Source: Motiliproteus sp036960405 (GTDB taxonomy: Bacteria; Pseudomonadota; Gammaproteobacteria; Pseudomonadales; Balneatricaceae). From it: 64,000 nucleotides of DNA. The notes under the pieces are model-generated. The model did not search any database. It was not told where the DNA came from and saw only the letters and a program-made list of their open reading frames with translations. The stretch is from NCBI GenBank assembly GCA_036960405.1, contig JBALWS010000003.1, positions 1 to 64,000 on the forward strand. The letters run 5' to 3'. The position numbers and the translations under genes were made by a program. Positions 24,001-32,939 of the stretch are shown in pieces (the first letter of the stretch is position 1; every line of letters starts with the position of its first letter).

Positions 24001-25172
24001 TCAATCGACCGTTACAACAGGATCAGTTAGCGCAGTGTCAGCAGGCGATTGGCGAGGCGGAGTGGGTGTCTACCCATCAGCGGCTGGCTGAGTTGTGCCA
24101 GTCCTGGCATCAGCATGCGATGGTGGCGGTAGATACCGAATTCCAGCGAACCGATACCTTTTATCCAATACCGGGATTGATTCAAGTGGGTTGTGATAAT
24201 CGCGCTTACTTGATCGATCCGCAGGCGATCGACGATTTTTCACCGTTTGCTGAATTGCTCAACGATAGCTCGGTGCTGAAGCTGATCCACGCTGGCAGTG
24301 AAGACCTGGAGCTGTTCGCGCATTGCTACGGCGCGACACCAAGGCCGCTGTTCGATACCCAGACCGCCTGTGCCTTTTTGGGGTTAGGGTTGTCGATGGG
24401 CTACCAGCGATTGCTCGGAACACTGCTTGAGCTGGAGGTGGATAAGCACGAGACCCGATCGGATTGGTTGCAGCGTCCGTTGACCGAGTCGCAGCGGCGC
24501 TATGCTGCCGAGGATGTGGTGTTCCTGGAGGCTATTTACCAGCGCCTAGCACCGAAGTTAGAGGCCGAAGGTAAGCTGGATTGGTTGCTGCTAGAGTGCC
24601 AGCAGGCGGCTGATGCGGCGCTCAAAGCTCCGGATATGGATGATTATTACCTGCGCTTTAAACAAGCCTGGAAGCTCAAACCCAATCAGCTTTGTGTTCT
24701 GCAGGCGCTGTCTAGTTGGCGCGAGCGTCAGGCACGCGAGCGCAATATGCCGCGTAACTTTGTGATCCATAACAACACGCTGCAGTCGATCGCAACGAAA
24801 TTGCCAGATAGCATGGGGGCGTTGTCGGGAGTCGAGCAGATTCGTGGTCGTGCCTTGTCTAAAGACGGAGCGACGTTGCTGAAGCTGGTTAAGCAGGGGC
24901 TGCAAAAAGCGCAGTCTGGTGAGGTTGAAGCTCTTCCTCGGCCGTTGCCGAGTAGTTGCACGGCGACACTTAAGCAGCTCAAACAGCGGGTAGCCCAGCG
25001 TGCAGAAACGCTACAGATGGCGCCAGAACTGTTGGCACGGCGTAAAGATCTTGAAGCGTTGGTGCGCAGCCAGTTAGAGCAGGGCGAGGCGCTGCTTCCG
25101 GATGGCTTGCAGGGCTGGCGTGAGGCGGTTATTGGGCGGGCATTGGTTGACAGTCTTGCCGGTGGCAATTGA
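23997..25172 (+). CDS. rnd: Ribonuclease D
   Basis: A GTG start overlaps the recR stop, implying coupling. The 391-residue protein has the DEDDy 3'-5' exonuclease domain (VAVDTEFQRTDTFYP with Asp/Glu, LIHAGSEDLELF, and YAAEDVVFL with the fourth Asp) in the first 200 residues and an HRDC domain after it (LQALSSWRERQARERNMPRN). It trims 3' ends of tRNA precursors. The rnd-ycgL-ycgN order is as I recall from pseudomonads. Confidence 0.95.
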   Translation: MINRPLQQDQLAQCQQAIGEAEWVSTHQRLAELCQSWHQHAMVAVDTEFQRTDTFYPIPGLIQVGCDNRAYLIDPQAIDDFSPFAELLNDSSVLKLIHAGSEDLELFAHCYGATPRPLFDTQTACAFLGLGLSMGYQRLLGTLLELEVDKHETRSDWLQRPLTESQRRYAAEDVVFLEAIYQRLAPKLEAEGKLDWLLLECQQAADAALKAPDMDDYYLRFKQAWKLKPNQLCVLQALSSWRERQARERNMPRNFVIHNNTLQSIATKLPDSMGALSGVEQIRGRALSKDGATLLKLVKQGLQKAQSGEVEALPRPLPSSCTATLKQLKQRVAQRAETLQMAPELLARRKDLEALVRSQLEQGEALLPDGLQGWREAVIGRALVDSLAGGN

Positions 25173-25198
25173 GGTAGTGGGTTGTAGTGGAGAAAGCC

Positions 25199-25486
25199 AT
25201 GAAGATGATCTGTTCGATATATAAAAGCAGCAAAAAAGCGGAAATGTATCTCTATGTCGAAAAGCGAGAGGGGTTGAAGCGTGTGCCCGAGGCGCTGGTA
25301 GAGATGTTCGGTATTCCCAAGGATGCGATGACACTGTTGATCACGCCGGCCAAGAAGTTAGCGCGTGCCGATGTCGATAAGGTGATGGCTGAGATTCGTG
25401 CCAAAGGGTTTTACTTGCAGATGCCGCCCGCCAAGGAATCATACATGCTTGACCTCTACCGGACACCGACTGAGTCCCGCTACTAG
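25199..25486 (+). CDS. ycgL: YcgL domain protein
   Basis: ATG at 25199 gives MKMICSIYKSSKKAEMYLY, which matches the family N-terminus; TGGAG lies six bases upstream. The 95-residue product has the family's small alpha/beta shape with LVEMFGIPKDAMTL and GFYLQMPP. Function is not established; proximity to rnd is conserved. Confidence 0.9.
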   Translation: MKMICSIYKSSKKAEMYLYVEKREGLKRVPEALVEMFGIPKDAMTLLITPAKKLARADVDKVMAEIRAKGFYLQMPPAKESYMLDLYRTPTESRY

Positions 25487-25496
25487 GTTGCCATAG

Positions 25497-25946
25497 ATGT
25501 CTCCCGCCCAGCCGTTCTGGCTTACCAAATCGTTATTGCAGATGAGTTCTGAAGAGTGGGAGTCGCTCTGCGACGGCTGTGGTAAGTGTTGTCTGCATAA
25601 GATCGAAGACGAGGATACGCAAGAGTTGCTGTATACGCGTATCGCTTGTCGTCAGCTTGATCTTGAATGTGTTCGTTGTCGAGATTATGGCGCGCGTTTT
25701 AAGGCCGTGCCTGAGTGTCTTAATGTCCGGGATATGCCTGTCGAGCAGTATCGTTGGCTGCCGGTTTCCTGTGCCTATCGGTTGCTAGCGGAGTCTCAGC
25801 CGTTGCCCGATTGGCATCCGCTAATGAGTGGCGATCCGCAGTCGGTTATCGACGCCGATATATCGATTATTAAATGGGCGGTCAGTGAAGCGGATGTTAG
25901 CGATGATGAGTGGTTCGATCATGTCCTTGAGGGGGTCGAGGTCTGA
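25497..25946 (+). CDS. ycgN: YcgN family cysteine-cluster protein (UPF0260)
   Basis: The 149-residue protein has a cysteine array, CDGCGKCCLHKIEDED, then CRQLDLECVRCRDYG and PECL, typical of the YkgJ/YcgN zinc- or iron-binding group. Biochemical role is unknown. It begins ten bases after ycgL and probably shares its transcript. Confidence 0.92.
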   Translation: MSPAQPFWLTKSLLQMSSEEWESLCDGCGKCCLHKIEDEDTQELLYTRIACRQLDLECVRCRDYGARFKAVPECLNVRDMPVEQYRWLPVSCAYRLLAESQPLPDWHPLMSGDPQSVIDADISIIKWAVSEADVSDDEWFDHVLEGVEV

Positions 25947-26025
25947 CTGTTTGGCTTGGTTATCGCAGCCAGCCCCGCAGATGAATATCTTCTGAAAACG
26001 GTCTCTGAATATTAACTCCTGAGTA

Positions 26026-26643
26026 TCAGTTTCTGCTTATCAGATAAGCCCCTGCCGCGACCATAATCGACCCCGCGCTACGATTCAATCGTCGAACCGC
26101 CACTTCCGAACGCAGCCAGTGTCGTGCTTTGGCGGCGAAGTGGGCGATCAGCATCAAGCCCAGCATCAGTCCCACCAGAGTGAGTCCGCAGGCGATAGCG
26201 ATGTCGCCCTTGTTGAGGCTCCCTAAGTCCATGAAGGTCGGTAGAAAGGCGATGTAGAACAGGATTACCTTGGGGTTTGAAGCGGAGATCAAGAACCCTT
26301 GGGTAAAACTCATCAGTTGACCGGCTCGGTTATCGCGTTGATCCATGGAGTCTAAATCCAGTGGTGCCGTCCACATCTTCCAGCCCAGGTAGCACAGGTA
26401 GATCGCGCCGATGATGCGGATCAGGGTGAACAGCTCGCTCCAATGTTGCGCGATGGCCGCTAGGCCAAAGCAGGCTGCTATCAGATAAAGGATATCGCTG
26501 AGAGTCATGCCGAGTGCCAATGAAAAACAGTTGGCAGCGCCTCGGGTCAGCGCGCGGGCCAGTATTGCAAATACGCCGGGGCCGGGTGTGATGCTGAATA
26601 TCAAGATGGCGAGGAAGAAGGATAGGGCGCTTTCGAGTGACAT
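26026..26643 (-). CDS. LysE/RhtB-family exporter
   Basis: The ATG ending at 26643 is taken because the extension to 26676 starts with TTG. The 205-residue product has about six membrane segments and the family signature SITPGPGVFAILARALTRG near the N-terminus, plus FLISASNPKVILFYIAFLP. RhtB-type proteins export amino acids such as homoserine, threonine or leucine. Substrate unknown. It is downstream of rpsA on the same strand but separated by an intrinsic terminator. Confidence 0.9.
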   Translation of the reverse strand: MSLESALSFFLAILIFSITPGPGVFAILARALTRGAANCFSLALGMTLSDILYLIAACFGLAAIAQHWSELFTLIRIIGAIYLCYLGWKMWTAPLDLDSMDQRDNRAGQLMSFTQGFLISASNPKVILFYIAFLPTFMDLGSLNKGDIAIACGLTLVGLMLGLMLIAHFAAKARHWLRSEVAVRRLNRSAGSIMVAAGAYLISRN

Positions 26644-26722
26644 GCGGGCAATCTTATCGAGGTTGATAAGTGGCAATCTAGCATGGATTCAAACTGGGAG
26701 AGAGAAGTAATTGGCAGTAACG

Positions 26723-26750
26723 AAAAAGGAGCACCGAAGTGCTCCTTTTA
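26723..26750. terminator. Bidirectional intrinsic terminator with UUCG-type loop
   Basis: AAAAGGAGCAC and GTGCTCCTTTT flank CGAA (UUCG on the minus strand). It ends rpsA transcription; A- and T-runs on both sides make it work in either direction. Confidence 0.92.
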
Positions 26751-26816
26751 TGTACAGGAAGTACTGTATGCCGCAGTCGCAGGGATGCGAGAGAGCGGCG
26801 ATGCTAGAACCAGAGC

Positions 26817-28499
26817 TTAGCTCTTGTTCTGCATCTGCTGCTTGATCAGGTCGCCGATGGTGGTCGGGCCGCTGGCGTCTGCAGTCTGCTGCTGGTTTAG
26901 CTGCTGGATAGCTTCCTTCTCGTCGGCTACGTCCTTGGCTTTGATCGACAGGCTGATCGAGCGGTTCTTACGATCAACGTTGATGATCTTGGCTTCGACT
27001 TCCTGGCCTTCCTTCAGCACGTCGCGCGCATCTTCGATACGATCAACGCTTAGCTCGGAAACCTTCAGGAATGCTTCAACGCCTTCGGCCAGTTCAATCT
27101 GAGCGGCTTTCGCATCAACAGACTTAACGATGCCGTTTACGATAGTGCCCTTGTTGTGGGTCGCAGCGTAGTCGCCGAATGGGTCGCCGTCCAGTTGCTT
27201 GATGCCCAGAGAGATACGCTCTTTCTCGGAATCGATAGACAGGATGACCGCTTCAACTTGCTCGCCTTTCTTGAAGTTGCGCAGAGCAGCTTCGTTGTCG
27301 GCTTCCCAAGAGATATCGGACATGTGAACCAGGCCGTCCAGATCGCCTTCCAGACCAACAAAGATACCGAAATCGGTGATGGTCTTGATGGTGCCGGAAA
27401 CCTTGTCGTTGGTAGAGAACTTCTCAGAGAAGGTTACCCAAGGATTGCCTGAACACTGCTTGATACCCAGGGAGATACGACGACGCTCTTCGTCTACGTC
27501 CAGAACCATTACTTCCAGCTCGTCACCAACGTTAACAACCTTGGATGGGTGGATGTTTTTGTTGGTCCAAGACATTTCAGAAACGTGTACCAGACCTTCA
27601 ACGCCATCTTCCAGAGACGCAAAGCAGCCGTAATCGGTCAGGTTAGTGACGCGTGCTTTGATCTTGGAGTTGGCTGGGTAGCGTAGCTTGATGTCGGCCC
27701 ACGGGTCTTCTTGCAGTTGCTTGAGGCCCAGGGATAGACGACCAGATTCTTTATCGAACTTGATGACCTTAACGGTGATTTCGTCACCAGGAGTCAGCAT
27801 GTCGCTTGGGTGGGAGATACGCTTCCACGCCATGTCAGTGATGTGTAGCAGGCCGTCAACGCCGCCCAAATCTACGAATGCACCGTAGTTGGTCAGGTTC
27901 TTAACGAAGCCTTTCACTTCCATGCCTTCCTGGATCGTAGCCAGTAGCTCGTCACGCTGAGCGCTGTTGGCTTCTTGAAGAACGGCACGACGCGAAACAA
28001 CGATGTTGTTGCGCTTTGGATCGAGCTTGATCAGCTTGAATTCCAGCTCTTTGCCTTCCAGGTGATCGACGTCGCGAACCGGACGTACATCAACCAGAGA
28101 ACCCGGCAAGAAGCCTTGGATGTCGTTGATCGCAACGGTGAAGCCGCCTTTAACCTTACCGTTGATAACGCCGGTAACGGTTTCTTCAGCGTCGAATGCT
28201 TTCTGCAGCTTGAGCCAGGTTTCAGCGCGCTTGGCTTTCTCGCGAGACAACTTGGTCTCACCGAAGCCATCTTCTACCGCTTCCAGCGCTACAACAACGT
28301 CGTCACCAATAGCAATTTCTAGCTCGTTGGTAGCGTTGAGGAATTGTACGCGGGGGATAACTGCTTCAGATTTCAGACCGGCGTTTACCGTAACCCAGTC
28401 GTCATCGATATCAATAACAGTACCGGTTACCAGTGAACCGGGCTTCATATCGATTTCTTTTACGGATTCTTCAAACAGTTCAGCAAAGCTTTCGCTCAT
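26817..28499 (-). CDS. rpsA: 30S ribosomal protein S1
   Basis: The 560-residue protein starts MSESFAELFEESVKEIDMKPG and contains six S1 (OB-fold) repeats; the GxV-x-G-F-V-DLGGVDGLLH-type core is seen in repeats 3 to 5, for example YGAFVDLGGVDGLLHITDMAW. It brings mRNA to the 30S subunit. Length matches E. coli (557). The usual neighbours cmk (upstream) and ihfB (downstream) are absent: the upstream gene on this strand is an unrelated envelope-type protein 231 bp away, and a LysE exporter follows. Confidence 0.98.
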   Translation of the reverse strand: MSESFAELFEESVKEIDMKPGSLVTGTVIDIDDDWVTVNAGLKSEAVIPRVQFLNATNELEIAIGDDVVVALEAVEDGFGETKLSREKAKRAETWLKLQKAFDAEETVTGVINGKVKGGFTVAINDIQGFLPGSLVDVRPVRDVDHLEGKELEFKLIKLDPKRNNIVVSRRAVLQEANSAQRDELLATIQEGMEVKGFVKNLTNYGAFVDLGGVDGLLHITDMAWKRISHPSDMLTPGDEITVKVIKFDKESGRLSLGLKQLQEDPWADIKLRYPANSKIKARVTNLTDYGCFASLEDGVEGLVHVSEMSWTNKNIHPSKVVNVGDELEVMVLDVDEERRRISLGIKQCSGNPWVTFSEKFSTNDKVSGTIKTITDFGIFVGLEGDLDGLVHMSDISWEADNEAALRNFKKGEQVEAVILSIDSEKERISLGIKQLDGDPFGDYAATHNKGTIVNGIVKSVDAKAAQIELAEGVEAFLKVSELSVDRIEDARDVLKEGQEVEAKIINVDRKNRSISLSIKAKDVADEKEAIQQLNQQQTADASGPTTIGDLIKQQMQNKS

Positions 28500-28730
28500 T
28501 GTTTATTCCTATCGGGCTAACCTTTGTAACCGTTTCGGATACTAAAGCCAGCACCGTGCAATACCCTGTATTGTCAGCGATACAGGTCAATTTTAAAGTC
28601 ACCTTAGCTCGCCCTGCTGACAGTTTGGTAGCGAAGAAAAGATAAAAAGATGCGAAATTATACAGGAGAAATTGCCAAAACACACGTTTTCGTACGATGC
28701 CGAACTCGGTAAATAGGCGGCTAGGCGGGG

Positions 28731-30167
28731 TTATAGATAGGCCTGGAGTTTTCGGTCTAATTGTTCTGCGCAGGGCAGGGTAATGGTATCGATCTGCTGC
28801 GCTAAACTGGAATCAACATATTCGCTATCCTGTTCGCGTAGTGCGTTGATCAGCTGGCGTTCTTGCAGGCGGTTGTCGATGGCGAACTTGAGCCCGTCAC
28901 CGAAGCAGAAACCGAAGCTGGGTAGGTGGTTTTCGATGATCTGATCTTTGAGCGCTTCGTTGAGCACCAATTGGTGACGCTTGCTGAACGCGGCGTAGTG
29001 GTTGGCGGCGGCAAAACTCATCGCTTGCTTCTCAAAGCTATTAAAGCGTTTGGCATCACGGGTTTCTTCGAGGTAATCGATTAATATGGCTTGGGCGCGA
29101 TCGCGCTCCTCCAAGGCGGGTAGCGGGGCGTAACGTTCGGTCTGATCGTGATAGCCCTTGAGCTCTGCGAGTTCTTGAATTTGTTGATCCAGTTGCTGTT
29201 TCATCCGGTTGGCCTTGGCCAGCATCATCTTTTTGTCGTAGCTAAGGCTTTGGATTAACTGTTCGGTAGGCGACATTGAAGGGTCGATGTCCGGGCCGGG
29301 CGGTGCGTCGAGGTTGCTGTCGGCACTGCTGGCTGAATTCCCGGTAAGGTTGATGGAGATAGCAGCATGTTGTTGATTGCTTTGCTGGCTCAATAGTCGG
29401 TTAACTTGACGGTTGAGTTGCTTAAGGCAGGGGCCGTGGATGGCATTAAAGTCCTCGGCTAAGCCTCCTTTTATTTCACTCAGGTTGCCGTTGCTGAGTG
29501 CCTTGATAATGAATACTTCCTCGGCTCGGTTGTTGGTAATAAAGGGTAACCCTTCGCCAAGGCAGAGGCCGAATTGAGGCAGTATCTTGACCATCTCATC
29601 CTTCATTTCATCGTTGAGCATCAGCTGGTGTTGACGAACCACTTCGGTATAGATGTTGGCCGTGGCTAGATTCATCGCCTGCTGCTGGAATTTACTAAAG
29701 CGGGTGACGTCTGACGAGTTGTCGAAGTACTCCTTCAGCATCTCTTCGGCGCGTTGACGTTCCTGGTTGAGTTGATCGGGGGCAAAGCGTTCGTTCTCGG
29801 CCTTGTAGGCCCGTAGTTCAATTAATCGTTGCTGTTGTTCGTCTATCTGCTGTTTGAATTTGGCGACTTCGTATTGCAGTTCATCTTTGTCACGGCTGAG
29901 CGACAGGATCACCTTTTCGGTGGGAGAGAGCTTTTTTTCTTGAATCGATGGAGGTAGTTGAATAGTGCCGTCGGTCATACCGAAGGTAACGCCGCTGCCC
30001 CCTTCGCGAGAGCTGATGGGGACGACTTTAGAGCCAAAACCGGCAAGGTCTTCGACGTTCTGTTTGTGGACCTCTTCGACCTCTAAGAATAGAAAATACC
30101 CCCCGATGCTGATACCGATCAGTGCGATAAAGCCCACGGCACTGAGAAGGATGGCTCTAGGTGACAT
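28731..30167 (-). CDS. Unknown membrane-anchored protein with two homologous halves
   Basis: The 478-residue protein begins with one membrane segment (ILLSAVGFIALIGISIGGYF) and then repeats itself: residues 80-259 and 299-478 align over their whole length. Shared marks are SPTE, a coiled-coil Gln/Leu-rich helix (KQQIDEQQQRLIELRAY / KQQLDQQIQELAELKGY), ERFAP / ERYAP, RF-S/N-KFxQQAM, FGLCLGEGL / FGFCFGDGL and a Cys 45 residues later (Cys202/247 and Cys421/466). A Ser/Asn/Pro-rich linker joins the halves. Each half likely forms a disulfide-linked domain in the periplasm. It lies 38 bp downstream of prc on the same strand. I do not recognise the family. Confidence 0.8.
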   Translation of the reverse strand: MSPRAILLSAVGFIALIGISIGGYFLFLEVEEVHKQNVEDLAGFGSKVVPISSREGGSGVTFGMTDGTIQLPPSIQEKKLSPTEKVILSLSRDKDELQYEVAKFKQQIDEQQQRLIELRAYKAENERFAPDQLNQERQRAEEMLKEYFDNSSDVTRFSKFQQQAMNLATANIYTEVVRQHQLMLNDEMKDEMVKILPQFGLCLGEGLPFITNNRAEEVFIIKALSNGNLSEIKGGLAEDFNAIHGPCLKQLNRQVNRLLSQQSNQQHAAISINLTGNSASSADSNLDAPPGPDIDPSMSPTEQLIQSLSYDKKMMLAKANRMKQQLDQQIQELAELKGYHDQTERYAPLPALEERDRAQAILIDYLEETRDAKRFNSFEKQAMSFAAANHYAAFSKRHQLVLNEALKDQIIENHLPSFGFCFGDGLKFAIDNRLQERQLINALREQDSEYVDSSLAQQIDTITLPCAEQLDRKLQAYL

Positions 30168-30205
30168 CTAGCTTGCTCTGGCTCAATGGCTCAATGATCA
30201 AAGGG

Positions 30206-32278
30206 TTAGTGCATCGCCGTGGTCTGAATGCTGAGGTAGTCGAGCATCACCTCGCTGCTTTCGCGTAACAGGGTGTCATTTTCCAGATCAATCGGATCCG
30301 TTTTGCTGGTGCGCTCGTTCTCCAGTTCGGCCAGAGAGGTCAGCTTGGGCAGATCTTTGGCGTTACGACGACGGTTTTCTATCGCCAGTTGTAGCTCTTC
30401 GTTCTGCTCTCGCATCTGTCGTAGGGTCTGCTCGTTGAGGGGAAGGCTGTCCAGTTGACGTTCTTTGCGGTGCTGGATCTCCTCTTTTATGGCGATCAGG
30501 TCTGGCTCGTTGGCCGCTCGCTGCTGGTGGCGCTGCTCCATCATGCTGAGCTGGCTGGCGGGAACTAGGTTGATATTGTTATGCGGTAGCGGTTTGACCT
30601 GGTCCCACTCGAGGGCGCCTTTCTCGGTACTCTCGCCAACCTTTTCGGGATCATAGACCTCCGGCAGCATGATATGGGGGTGAACGCCTTTGTTCTGGGT
30701 GCTGATTCCCGATACACGATAGAACATCTGCTGGGTCAGTTTGAGCTGTCCGTGGTTGAGCGGGTAGAGCGCCTGGACGGTACCTTTACCGTAAGTGGGA
30801 CTGCCGATGATCAAACCTCGATCATAGTCCTTGATCGCCCCAGCAAAGATCTCTGAAGCGGAGGCGCTAAGACGATTGACCATGACTTGCAGAGGAAGAT
30901 CAAAGAACTTGGGGTTGTGGTCGGACTCGACACGGATCCTGCCCATGGTGTCCTTTATCTGTACCACAGGACCTTGAGGGATAAACAATCCGGTCAGCTC
31001 GACCGCCTCTTTCAGCGAACCGCCGCCGTTGTTGCGCAGATCGATAATCAATCCTTCAATATTTTCGTCGACCAGCTGTTCGAGCAACTTTTCAACATCG
31101 CGGGTGGTGCTGCGATAATTCGGATCGCCAGCTTGCAGCGCGCGGAAATCGATGTAAAAAGTCGGAATGCTGATGACGCCGATTTTATGCGTTTTACCGT
31201 CTCGTTCGAGTTCGATCAGCTTTTTCTGGGCAGCCTGCTCCTCCAGTTTGACCTCGTTGCGGACGATACTAATGGTGCGGCTGCTCTTGCCTTCGGCGCC
31301 GTCACGTTCGATCCCCAGCTGTACGGTCGAGCCTTTGGGGCCACGGATAAGGTCGACCACTTCGTCCAGGCGCCAGCCGACGACGTCAACGAGCTCATCG
31401 GTTTCGCCCTGGCCGACCCCGACGATCTTATCGGCCGGTTTGAGTTGGCCTTGCTTATCGGCAGGGCCTGCTGGGATGAGTCGTACCACCTTGGTGTGTT
31501 CATCCTGAGTCTGTAATACAGCGCCTATCCCTTCGAGCGACAGCCGCATGTTGATATTGAAGTTCTCCGAGGTACGCGGTGAAAAGTATTGGGTGTGCGG
31601 GTCGTAAAGGCTGGCATAGGCGTTGGCGAACAGGCTAAAGGCGTCCTCTGCGGTGTTCTGGTGCAGCCGATTTAGTTGGTTATGGTAACGCTTGGCCAAT
31701 ACTTCGGCGGCTTCGTCGATGGTTTTATCCGAGAGCTTCAGGTTGAGCACAGTGCTCTTAAGCCGTTTGCGCCAGAGTTCGTCCAGTTGTTGGGACGTCG
31801 ATGACCAAGCGACCTCTTTACGCTCGGTATCCATCGCCTCGTCACGGTCAAAGTCGAGTTGTTCAAGCCCTAGTTCGATCTGGGAAAGGAGATAGTTAAG
31901 TCGCTCCTCTACCCGTTGTTGGTAGCGGTTGTAGATTGCAAAGGCAGGCCCGGAATCACCATTCCTGATGGCGTCGTCAAGCTGATCGCGATAGCTATCG
32001 AAGTCTTCGATATCTTGCTGCAAAAAATAGAGTCTTGAGCGATCTAGTAGCTCGAGCTCAGCATCGAGCAGCTCCGCGGAGAGTTCATCGTCTAGATAGC
32101 GCTTCTTGTAATGGCCAAAACGAAGTGTTTTGGCGAGGGCTTTGAGGGTTTCGCCATGTATCGCCTCGGGTTCGAGCTGCTCAAGCTGGTTGGTGATGCC
32201 GTAGGCGATCCCCTGACTGCTTAGCACTAGTGCGGTAGCGAGGAGCAATAGAGAGTGTTTGAATCGTTGAAAAACCAT
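30206..32278 (-). CDS. prc: Tail-specific protease (C-terminal processing peptidase, S41)
   Basis: The ATG ending at 32278 is preferred to a TTG 12 bases upstream. The 690-residue precursor has a signal peptide (SLLLLATALVLSSQGIA), an N-terminal helical region, a PDZ domain (about 240-330, SLEGIGAVLQ to RGPKGSTVQLGIERDG), the S41 core with catalytic Ser in LSASASEIFAGA and Lys in YGKGTVQ, and a helical C-terminal region. Periplasmic Prc degrades SsrA-tagged and other proteins with hydrophobic C-termini and regulates cell-wall hydrolases. The unknown duplicated protein follows in the same direction. Confidence 0.95.
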   Translation of the reverse strand: MVFQRFKHSLLLLATALVLSSQGIAYGITNQLEQLEPEAIHGETLKALAKTLRFGHYKKRYLDDELSAELLDAELELLDRSRLYFLQQDIEDFDSYRDQLDDAIRNGDSGPAFAIYNRYQQRVEERLNYLLSQIELGLEQLDFDRDEAMDTERKEVAWSSTSQQLDELWRKRLKSTVLNLKLSDKTIDEAAEVLAKRYHNQLNRLHQNTAEDAFSLFANAYASLYDPHTQYFSPRTSENFNINMRLSLEGIGAVLQTQDEHTKVVRLIPAGPADKQGQLKPADKIVGVGQGETDELVDVVGWRLDEVVDLIRGPKGSTVQLGIERDGAEGKSSRTISIVRNEVKLEEQAAQKKLIELERDGKTHKIGVISIPTFYIDFRALQAGDPNYRSTTRDVEKLLEQLVDENIEGLIIDLRNNGGGSLKEAVELTGLFIPQGPVVQIKDTMGRIRVESDHNPKFFDLPLQVMVNRLSASASEIFAGAIKDYDRGLIIGSPTYGKGTVQALYPLNHGQLKLTQQMFYRVSGISTQNKGVHPHIMLPEVYDPEKVGESTEKGALEWDQVKPLPHNNINLVPASQLSMMEQRHQQRAANEPDLIAIKEEIQHRKERQLDSLPLNEQTLRQMREQNEELQLAIENRRRNAKDLPKLTSLAELENERTSKTDPIDLENDTLLRESSEVMLDYLSIQTTAMH

Positions 32279-32423
32279 AAACTCAACCAATTGTGGTTAA
32301 CAATACTAGGGTGGGGAGCCGCTGCTTTTGCGAGTAGTCCTTTGCTATGACAAAGGAATGCGGTGGCGGGTTCCCGAATCTCAGGATACCATCTGTATCC
32401 TTTAGGATGGAGCGTAAATTTCA

Positions 32424-32939
32424 GTGATCAAAATTATTAGTCGGTTTCTATCAATTAGCTTGCTTTGTAGTCTAGTGCTGATCTTGCAAGGCTGTGACAA
32501 CGAACTGCTATCTCGGTTGGATAAACTCGAAGGTCAGGCCGAGGAAAATATGTTGGCGGGGCAGGCATTTCTGAAGGATAACGCTCGGCAAACGGGGGTG
32601 GCTACCACTGCAAGCGGGCTGCAGTATCGGGTGCTACGCACCGGAGCTGGTCCATTGCCCGCTTTGTCCGATCGGGTTGCGGTGCATTATCGCGGTAGCT
32701 TGATCGACGGCAGCGAATTCGACAATTCGTATACGCGCGGTGAGCCTGCGCGGTTCCCGCTTCAGGGGCTGATTCCGGGCTGGCAGGAAGCGTTGCCGAT
32801 GATGCGAGTCGGCGATCATTGGAAACTGTTCGTTCCCTCCGGGCTGGCGTACGGTAAGCGCAGTCCATCACCGAGTATTCCACCCAATTCGACCTTGGTG
32901 TTTGAATTGGAACTGTTAGCTATCGAGGAGCAGCAATGA
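32424..32939 (+). CDS. FKBP-type peptidyl-prolyl isomerase lipoprotein
   Basis: GTG start with GGAG upstream. The 171-residue precursor has a lipoprotein signal (LILQGC lipobox, Cys near residue 24), so the mature protein is membrane-anchored. A short helix (AEENMLAGQAFLKDNARQTGV) precedes one FKBP domain with GLQYRVLRTGAG, VHYRGSLIDGSEFDNSY, LIPGWQEALPMMRVGDHWKLF and AYG. It resembles Mip/FkpA-type foldases but is shorter, with only a brief dimerisation helix. Its stop overlaps the M18 aminopeptidase start by four bases. Confidence 0.9.
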   Translation: MIKIISRFLSISLLCSLVLILQGCDNELLSRLDKLEGQAEENMLAGQAFLKDNARQTGVATTASGLQYRVLRTGAGPLPALSDRVAVHYRGSLIDGSEFDNSYTRGEPARFPLQGLIPGWQEALPMMRVGDHWKLFVPSGLAYGKRSPSPSIPPNSTLVFELELLAIEEQQ

